This document shows, piece after piece, positions 39,836 through 49,830 of a DNA stretch of 64,000 nucleotides (position 1 is its first letter; every line of letters begins with the position of its first letter). Under the pieces are notes generated by a model, which saw only the letters and a list, made by a program, of their open reading frames with translations, ran no database searches and had not been told where the DNA came from. The position numbers and the translations under genes were made by a program. Source of the stretch: Oncomelania hupensis (lineage: Eukaryota; Mollusca; Gastropoda; Littorinimorpha; Pomatiopsidae); the NCBI GenBank assembly GCA_036898135.1, contig CM072514.1:12264824-12328823 (forward strand), written 5' to 3'.

Positions 39836-42800
39836 GTATGATTTCTTTCTACCTCCACGTGTATCTTCTTCTTCGTCTGGACAGTGACCAACTGCAATGA
39901 ACTGTAGTAGATGTAGCCTATACACTAGATAGATCTAGTAGATGGAGGGAAAGGGCCTAGTGCGCGCTAGGTGTATTTTTGTAGCCGGCACTCACCCTAC
40001 TAGGACATGAGCGTCAGGATCTTTAAAGTCCATGCGATGGTGTACATGCCTGCACAGTCTAAACCTCGGTTTATACTCTTCTTCTTGATGTTGAGTAATC
40101 CCTCAACACAGTGCATAGCTTTAAATATTTAGGAGCTATTGTATCAGACAATGGGCCCAGACAGGAAGTTCTCTCCAGGATAGCACAAACAACTGCTGCT
40201 GCCTTGACAAGGTTGAAGCCTAATTGGAAAGATAGGACCATCAGTCTACACTCCAAAGAAGGTTACTGCGCTCCTTTGTCATCTACATCTTCCTGTACTC
40301 TTGCAAAACATGGACTCTGACAGCAGACTGACAACGAAGAATATAAAGCATGAAAATGAGGTGCTACAGAAGACTTCTGCCCAGTTCTGGGCATTTCCTA
40401 TACCCAGCACATCACCAGCGACAAGTCCAACAGACCATCACACAAGCCATTGGACATCACGATGACATGCTCAGTGGTGAAGAAACAGAAACTCCGGTGG
40501 TATGGCCATGTCACCAGAGCATCAGACCTTGCAAAGACCATCCTACAAGGCACGGTGTAAAGAGGCAGAAGCCAGGGGAGACACAAAAAAAGGTGGGAAG
40601 ACAGCAGTCAAAAATGGACTGTCTTGACACTGAGTGAAGCCTTGAGGGCTGCTGAGGACAGAGAAAGATGGAGTATGCTCGTTAAACGATCATCTGTGGT
40701 GTCCAAAAGACTTTCGAGTTACGGGACAGGATAGTATATATAGGTATCTTAAGTTTTACTATGTTTAGGGGTGTCGGATAGTGCAGTGGTTGGAGCACTC
40801 GCTACTGTGTCGAAAGTGAAGCACCTTCCGGTGCGGTTAGCACTTGGATGGGTGACCGCTAAGGTGTGAAGCGACAAACAACAACGCCCCCAGTTGACTC
40901 AACTGTGATTGAGTACCTACTCTCTTGAGGGTGGGGAAGGTAAAGCAGCGAGGGAGAGAATTGGGCATCACCCTCATTACGCTGGCCCAAGATAAGTGTG
41001 ATCTCCAACATCACGCTCCCCTACGGCCACAAGGCTATGGGACTACCTTTACCTTTTTTTTACCTTTTTATGTTTAATGCACAGTGGAACTCTTCCATAT
41101 TATCACAAACATTTTCTCATTCATGAACAGGAAGAATTCAGTGTTGAGGAACAAGAGGCAGTTCAGCAGGCTTTACGACAGCGACTTGGACCAGAGTTCA
41201 TCAGTCAACGTGTGGGAGCTGGTGGACTCAAGGTGACCAGAACTCTTGAGATTTTGCTTCCTCTGTATGTGTGTGTGTGTGTGTGTGTAGGTTTGTTTGT
41301 GAAACCAAACAAAGATGTCAATGATAACTTGGTTAGGTTTGTTTGTAAAGGTAGGCTACCACTGCTAGAAACCAACAGTGTTATCCACACTTATTACACT
41401 GATTATAACCCAGACAGGTTTCCGCTCTGTCATTTTCATACAGATTCAAACTCACACCCACTGAACAATGTAAAGAGGTAAAGGGACTTTATATATTATG
41501 AAAGGCACCATAGGGTGGTTGACTTGGTGTTTAAGGAGGTGGAGAAAGCTATACAACCGATTACTGTAGCATGTTCTGTTCAGTTTCAGGTCTTCACTAC
41601 TAGTGACAGTCTAGCCAGCAACAAACCTGACATTTGTATTGTACACCATGTGAATAGCCTATCATTTATTGTCAAAGTGGCCACACAGTATGATTATTTT
41701 ATAAACACCTGTAACCATAAATGTTTGCAGTAAATGCCTTTGTGTAACGCTCTAAACGATGAAACTATTGAAAGATTCCTAACAAAAATCATAGCTTTGG
41801 TGATTGGCTCTTTGGGGCTAGTGCACGTTGGTGTCTGGACTGCAGCTCTTTGGACTATCACCGCGGCAGAGTAAAAATCTGGCTGGGTACCTATCAACCA
41901 GTGTGGCTGGGTACCTATCAACCAGTGTGGCTGGATACCTATCAACCAGTGTGGCTGGGTACCTATCAACCAGTGTGGCTGGGTACCTTGCAACCAGCGT
42001 GGCTGGGTACCTTGCAACCTATTAACCAGTGTGGCTGGGTACCTATCAACCAGTGTGGCTGGGTACCTATCAACCAGTGTGGCTGGGTACCTATCCACCA
42101 GTGTGGCTGGATACCTATCAACAAGTGTGGCTGGGTACCTATCAACCAGTGTGGCTGGCTACCTATCAACCAGTGTGGCTGGCTACCTATCAACCAGTGT
42201 GGCTGGCTACCTATCAACCAGTGTGGCTGGCTACCTATCAACCAGTGTGGCTGGCTACCTATACCCAGTGTCATGATCGGCTGTAGAAGGCTGTGGGAGA
42301 GGGGAAGATTGAGGGTGGGGGTGGCGTTATTGACCAACTGTTCTGAGTTTATTACAAAGTTGTTAAAGTTAACGGGTTTTGGTTGTAATAAAGTTATGGA
42401 AATGTGACTGCAGCTCATTGGACTATCATGGCAACACAGTAAAAACCTCACTGGGTACCTATCAACTAATGTCATGATCGGCTCTAGAAGGTGTGAAAGC
42501 GGAGAAGATTCAGGTTGCGGGTGGCATAATTGGCGAGCTGTGCTGAGTTCATTACAACGTTGTTAAAGTTAATGGTTTGTGTTGTAATAAAGTTATTCAG
42601 ATACATGTGTGTGAATGTTTGTATGTGTGCACAGTACTATTTTGCTGTCACGTTTGTCTAATAATGGATAGACATCGTTTATAAGGAGCATCAAAGCTCT
42701 ATGTGAGTGAGTTGGAGATGTTTATGATTTCTTCCTAATAATAATAATAATAATAATAATGGGTGCTCTATGCATCTTATTCTTATATAGACTCAAAAAA

Positions 42801-43214
42801 ATAGAGCAATCTTTAACCAACATGTATTACATGTTACAGAAACTTCTAAGTACACCACAAATGCATTCATCACTCAGACATGTGGTGTGAAGGCAAATCG
42901 CTATTAGAAGACGGAAAAGAACTAGATTTCTTTTTTTGGGGAAATGTGTAAATAGACTGCATGCATCTGATACCATTATTGAAGTATACAAGAGACAAGA
43001 AGATATTTTATTGCCAATTGAATACACAATGGACGCATTTGGTAAAAAAAAAAAAAAAAAAAGTATAGAATGCACAACATACATTTGTTTCATAAAAGAT
43101 ACACACACAAACACATGTGTATAAATATACATATTTTATGGAAAAAAAGCTATGTTGTGCATTCTATACTTTTTATATATTATGTTATGTCTTAAAATGT
43201 ATTTTTCCTTTTTT

Positions 43215-43245
<31 letters not shown>

Positions 43246-46200
43246 GGTATTAGTATTATAGTAACATGGTCTAAAAAGTAAAATACAATTATCTCAGAAA
43301 TTTTTGAAAAGGACGTTTTTATATCATGTTTGATTGATGAGTATGAGTTTACTGCTTATGTTAGAGTGTTTTACATGTGAGCTTGTGTTGGTACACATCA
43401 CCACACTTTGAACTTGATTGGTGAAACTGGAGAGTTACATCAGTATTATTGGTATTATTTATTGTTTTATTTTTCAGCTTGCCTACATAGAAGGATGGCG
43501 CCTGATCTCTATGGCTAATGAGACCTTTGGCTTCAACGGGTGGTCGCATTCTGTTTCTCAGCAAACAGTGGGTTGGTGTCCTCTTCCTCTGTTTATTTTT
43601 ATAATATGGTTGGAGATTGGTGTCAGTTCTTCCATTTGAAAAAAAGTAATGGAAAGGCATGCGCACAGCGAAGGAGTAACTGAATAGAAGACCAATGCGA
43701 GGAAATAGAGAACAGTCTGAACAAGAACAACAGCAAAAAGGCCTACCAGACTGTGAAGCAGTTAACAAGTGTTAAACAGCCCAAGGTCCCCATGATCCAA
43801 AGCAAGTCTGGAATGTGCCTTACAGAAGAACAAGAAGTATTGGATAAATGGATAAAGTACTGCTCTGACCTTTAGAACCACACACCAAACAGAAACCCAT
43901 CAGTTCAAGCATTTCCCCAGAACAGAGGAGAAGAAGAAATCCTACCAATTTTCAGAGAAGAAGTTGAGGCAACAGTGAAATCACTAAAGGAGGGGAAGTC
44001 AGTGGGAGTGGACAACATACCCACAGAATTGCTTCAAACAGGAGGAGAAACGATGATTGAGGCCCTCACCATTATCTGTAACAAGATCTGGCAGAGTGGG
44101 GAGTGGCATATACCATGGACCAAGTCATCTGTCATCACTCTTTCCAAAAAGGGTAGCCTTCAGGAGTGTGAAAATTACTGCACCATCAGCCTCATCAGCC
44201 ATCCCAGCAAAGTCCTCCTAAAAATAATGCTCAACAGGTTGAAACCCCAAGCTGAACAAATCATAGCTGAAGAACAAGCAGGATTCTGGGCAGGGCGAAG
44301 CACCACTGAGCAGATTTTCAACCTTAGAATAATCTGCAAGAAATACCCCTACAGCACCAACTACATCTATATCATGTGTTTGTAGACTTAAAGAAAACGT
44401 TTGACCGAGTCTGGCATGCAGCTCTGTGGCAACCATGAGAGTGTACATCAGCCATAACATTGAAGTCATCAAAAGCCTGTATGACAAGGGTACCAGTGCA
44501 GTACTTTATTGTTGCCTGTTGGTTCTTTATAGTCTATGTATTTTTTTACCTTTAAATGAGTGAATGTTGGTAATTGCTTTTTCTTACACATTTATTGAAA
44601 TTTGTTGTAGTACCGTCAGCAAAGCATTTCGTAATTTCTCTGTTTGAGATAATAAAGTATTCTTGAATCTTGAATCTTTCTATTTCAGATTTTGTTGACC
44701 ATGTGAATGGCAAGTACTATGTCGGAGTGAGTGCCTTGGTCAAGGTACAACTGAAGGTAAGAAAGCCCGAAGCTTTTCACTTGTTAAATGGAGCTTGGCA
44801 CACAGATTTAAAAGTACATAAACTATCTTGACAAAGAAGGAGAAAAATAGAACACAGTTTTAAATCGTTGTTTGTTAAACACTACGACTACGATAACTTT
44901 ATTACAACTGATTTAATCCTTACTGATAACTAATTGTAACCCGCTACTGTACATTAAGGATTGCGAAGCCACACTTATTTTCTCAACTTAATTCATGCAT
45001 GGTGTGCCTAACACATGAAAACTAAAATCTTTCCAAAGGTAGTCAAGATTCATAATAATGTGGGTCATTTTCTTGATCATAGAGTAATTTTTGTTTAAAA
45101 TAAATTGATTTTTGTTCTGGTTTCGGAGGTTGCATCTGATAATGTGTTTCACGTTGTAGTCCGAAAAGTACAGTCATTACACTTAGCTTTGACCATAAAC
45201 CAGCCCTTGACAGTGAGACTGGGCTAGGGTCAGTTTTAGGTTGAAAGCTAGAAGTCCTAGCGTATCATAACGTTTAGGACCAAAAGTCTGTTCGGTAGAT
45301 CTATCTGTGTATGGCGTTATAGTATATTTGAGTGATGATCTCTTGCCACTGTCCAAATTCCTTGATGAGATAATAAACATTTGTTGAATTGAACATTTCG
45401 TCGGCATTTTTGTTGCAGGACGGTTCTTTCCATGAAGATGTTGGCTATGGAGTCAGCGAAGGGATGCGATCCAAAGCGCTTTCCATAGAGAAAGCCAGGA
45501 AGGAGGCGGTCACTGATGGATTGAAGCGAGCGCTGAAGTGAGTTTTGTTGGAGGAGTAATAAACGTCGGTCTATGAGTCGGCTATATTGTGTGTGTGGGT
45601 GTTGCTTTTTGCTTTTTTTTTTTCTTCTTCAGTTTGTGCACTGGGAAGGGTTTAGAATAGTTTCTCATTCAACGCTTCACGCTTGTTATTAGGACATAAT
45701 GTCGCTCTATACAAATTCAGTTGGTTCTAGTCATTACAGTTAGTTCCCTTGGACAGTAACTTAAAAACTATCAGCTTTCTTTTCGTTGCTTTAGTCAATG
45801 AAGAAGACCCTTATAATGGATTTTGAAGTTTTAAAGACTTATGAATTGTTTGAAAACAATTTGATTGCAGATCATTGCTGTGTAAGCATTTTAATTTTAT
45901 TTTTTACAAGATGATACTAGAGTGAGTGTTAAAAGGTATGTATCAGAATCACACTCTTGGCCATGCAAAGCTGGTATCTCTTTTAATGGGTCATCTTCAG
46001 TTCATGTGCTTTGTGCATAAGCTGTCATACATCATTTTTATTTTTAAATAAGCTTGAGTCTGTTTATACCATTATATTATTGCAGTTTTTAAATTTCTTG
46101 CAGGATGGGTCTTATAGTTTACATTTTTGAAGTGAACTTCTAATACAAGTATACCCTTCTGTGATTTTTGTTGGCAGATGTTTTGGAAACTGTCTAGGTA

Positions 46201-49200
46201 ACTGCCTTGGTGATAAGATGTATCTAAAGTGTATCACGCAGGCATCAAAAGTGGTGAGTTATTTCTAGACATTGTTAAAACTTGTTTTATTTATTTCAGC
46301 AAAGAGAGGAAAATACTGCTGTTGTCCTTAAGTTTGTAAAATATTTGTATTATTATTATGTTATAATGGAAACAGCAGATCGTTCATTCACCAAATTTTT
46401 AGTAAAACTTGAGAACTACCTGAAGCTGACACCTGGCCATTCCTACAACAGATGACACAACCTTGTTCTCACCTATCTCTTTCTCTGTTTTATTGTTGAT
46501 GATACTTTGAAGACAAAAACATCTCCTTGCATTTAGTATTATTACTGCACTTCCTTCACACTGAGAAGTCTTGATTACAACAGCACACACAAAAACACCC
46601 CAAAATAATGAATCGTTTGATTTGTCTCAGACCATTTATTTGTGTGTTATTTATTTATTGCGCTTATTTTATAATGTCGTGTTTATTTCAGCCTCCCCCA
46701 ACCTATGACCTGGCGGAAATGCGGCATGCAACCCTTGACGAGAGAGCTGACAGTGCACGAAGGTCGGCGCGCTCTAGGCGGCAGACGACCCACCATGCAT
46801 CTGGCGCATCGTCGAGCGTTCAGGTTGCCACAGAGGCCCGAGGGGAGGTCAGCCACAGTGTGTGCAGAGAGCAAAGTTGCGTCACAACAGAACGTAAGAT
46901 GGTTTCCACAGAGCCTATGGATATTGTGGACAAAGGTACACAGTTGGGCTGTTTACAATAGTAGTTACCATGTACTGGCAAGGGGATTGTAGGTTGGACA
47001 TGTATTTAAAGGTCGCTAATAGTAATCGGCACATTACAGTGGTGTCGGTGTTGATTTATGCTATTGCATTGTTTATAATTGCCATTCATTGAACGACCTG
47101 TAATAACTTGGTGAGAGTTGTAGTGTGTACGATGACTGTCGTTGATGAAAGAAGAAAGACATTTTTTTGCTGTGACTGATTCCAGTCAAGAAATAACAAG
47201 ATGATCACTTGGCTTTTGAAGATTCTAAGACTCGATGCGCTGCTTGCCAAGTTTTATTTTGTTTTTTTATCGATTGGACCTTTTTTGGGCCACTTTTGCC
47301 AGTTTACTCAAGGCACCAGTAGTCCCCCTTTGTTTTTATTTTGTGCAGTAAACAAACCTGTATAACAATAACTGTGCTATTATCATTTCTAACAAACTTT
47401 TTTTTTTAGGGGAGGGGGGTAAGGTATCAAACTTGACATGACTATATAATTATGATATAATAATGACTCCCTCTGGTGGGCAAAATTCATCAGACAACTT
47501 GATACCTGAAAGCCGGCCAGTGTGACAAGTATTGTAAAACGTGTGCTGTTAAATGCACGTCTATCTAGAGAGCGCAAGGCCGATAGCCTATCATGCCATC
47601 ACTACTTTACAATTCTATACTATACTATACTATACTATACTATACTATACTATACTATACTATACTATACTATACTATACTATACTATACTATACTATAC
47701 TATTCTATACTATACTATACTATACTATACTATACTACCATACTATACTATACTATTCTATTCTATACTATACTATACTACCATACTATACTATACTATA
47801 CTATACTATACTATACTATACTATACTATACTATACTACAAGCTTGATTATTCAGGACTGACATGCATGTTTGCATCCGTTTTCTTGTAGAAAAAGTTTG
47901 CATTTTTGTTTTGTTTTTCTATATTTGTTTTTTCTTGTTTTGTTCAGTGGGAGAAGATAGAGAGAATGGCAGTGATCCCCACAGCATCGCTCCTCAGAAA
48001 TCTCACTCCAGACCGAGCACGCCGAGAGACAGTGATGGGTACACTTGTTGACATGTTTTGTTATTTTAAGACAGTGCACTCGCGTATGCACATTCATTAT
48101 TGGATTTCCTGTACGAGACTTTGAAGTCATTGAGGGTTTTCTCCAGGTGCTCTGGCTTCCTCCCTCCCTTCAATAAAGGTATCGGATGCAGTCTGTGCAA
48201 CATTTCCAAATAAAATTCGATTTCATTTCCGTTTTCTAATAGTGACTTGACTTGACACCACATGTTTGAGTGATGAATGTGGGGTTTTTGTGTATGTAGA
48301 AATGTCTGCAACATGTGAGCATGCATGTTGGTAACATATCGCCGCACTTTGAGTCTGATTTAGGAATAAAGCGCGTATAGCATCCAGTATTCAGGGTTGC
48401 CAACCACTACGGAATTTCCGTAGTTTACTCCGGAAATGAATACGCGGCTACGGAGCTACGCAAATCGAAAATTTACTACGGAAAGTCAATTTTCGACGAT
48501 AGTATTACAGTTTTAACGAGTTTTATTGAGCGCCTGTGCCTCCCGTAGCACCTCAAGGTCACGGTCATTCGGTTTTTACGTGCACGGTGTAATAGATCAC
48601 GCTCCCAGTGCATGTTAGGAAATTCGACCAATCACCGTGAAGTGGTTTTGCAAACGGCCAATCGGTGCACAAAACCTTGACCTTTCTGTGACACTTTTGT
48701 TTCCGGGTCGCGTTCGCGAGAAGAAAAGTTTGTGTGCGGCGTATTTTGAATCCATAATGCCAAAAAGACAGAAAACTAGCGATGAAAGCCCAGAAAAAAA
48801 GAAGAGGACAGCAAATCAAGAGTACAGGAAAGAGTATTCTGAAAAATTTCCGTGCATCACTGCGTCATCGAGATCAAAACACAGCGTGTATTGTACAGCG
48901 TGCTTGGCAGGTTTTAGCATTCAACATGGCGGCTTCCACGATGTGACGCGACACGTGAATGGCAATCGTCACAAAAGTCGTTGCCCTGATCCAGAAAAGT
49001 TAGTCCCTGTTCAGTCGGTAGCCACCTTCTTCAAGCCCGATATGGATCTCTCAATAATTCGTGCGGAAACACTCTTCACGACCTTCGTTGCAGACTGTGT
49101 ATGCATGGCTTTGTAAAAAAAAAAATGCGAGGACGTATGGCTACGGAAAATGTCATAAAACTACTGAAATTCAGAATTTTTACTACTGAAAACTTTTTGG

Positions 49201-49755
49201 GGGGTTGGCAACTCTGAGTATTATGATTAGCATTGGGTGTGGGGGTTGAAGGTGCAGGACAATACCCATTGTAAACAATTGGACAGTTGCCACTGAACAG
49301 GTGACTTATACTGTGGCTGATTGTCAGAGAGTAGTGAGTACATGCTGCATGCAGGCCAAGGCCCTCAGCAGCCTCTAATACTTAAATTGGAGTCAGCGTC
49401 GCTTTGGGGCCAACTGCCCTTTTTTAGCCTTATGAGCAGCCCAGTTGCATCAAAAGGTCCATTCAGTACAGCTCGGCATTATTGATGTCATGGAGCATTG
49501 ACAGGCGCACTAACACCCGTTGTTCTGAAATTTGTTGCAAGTGAATTGTCCCTATCCGTCTTCAGCCGTTTGGTAGCTGCTTAGGTGTTAACATTACTAT
49601 CCATAATTGGTAGTACTAGTAATATTCACATTTCCATTCGTTTGTTGCCTTTGTTTATTTGATTTTAGTTTGAACCCACTCTCACTATTTCCTGTATCAT
49701 TGAGCTTTACAAATATTGGATAAGTGTGATTAACTTCATAATTCTTCTTCTCCTT

Positions 49756-49830
<75 letters not shown>

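Noticed and set aside
40800..40865. 5S rRNA gene
   Set aside because: Only the C-box-like segment matches; the rest of 5S RNA is absent and the same fusion occurs at 6638-6915.
41881..42265. CRISPR-like array
   Set aside because: Repeats are directly contiguous with no unique spacers, and the genome is eukaryotic.
41828..42475. Long overlapping ORFs on both strands (up to 185 aa), Trp/Gln-rich
   Set aside because: They are produced by the 24-bp minisatellite, which has no stop in any frame; no start context, splice support or recognisable domain.
47522..47890. 122-aa Tyr/Ile-rich ORF and two overlapping partners
   Set aside because: Pure product of the CTATA satellite inside a RAD52 intron.
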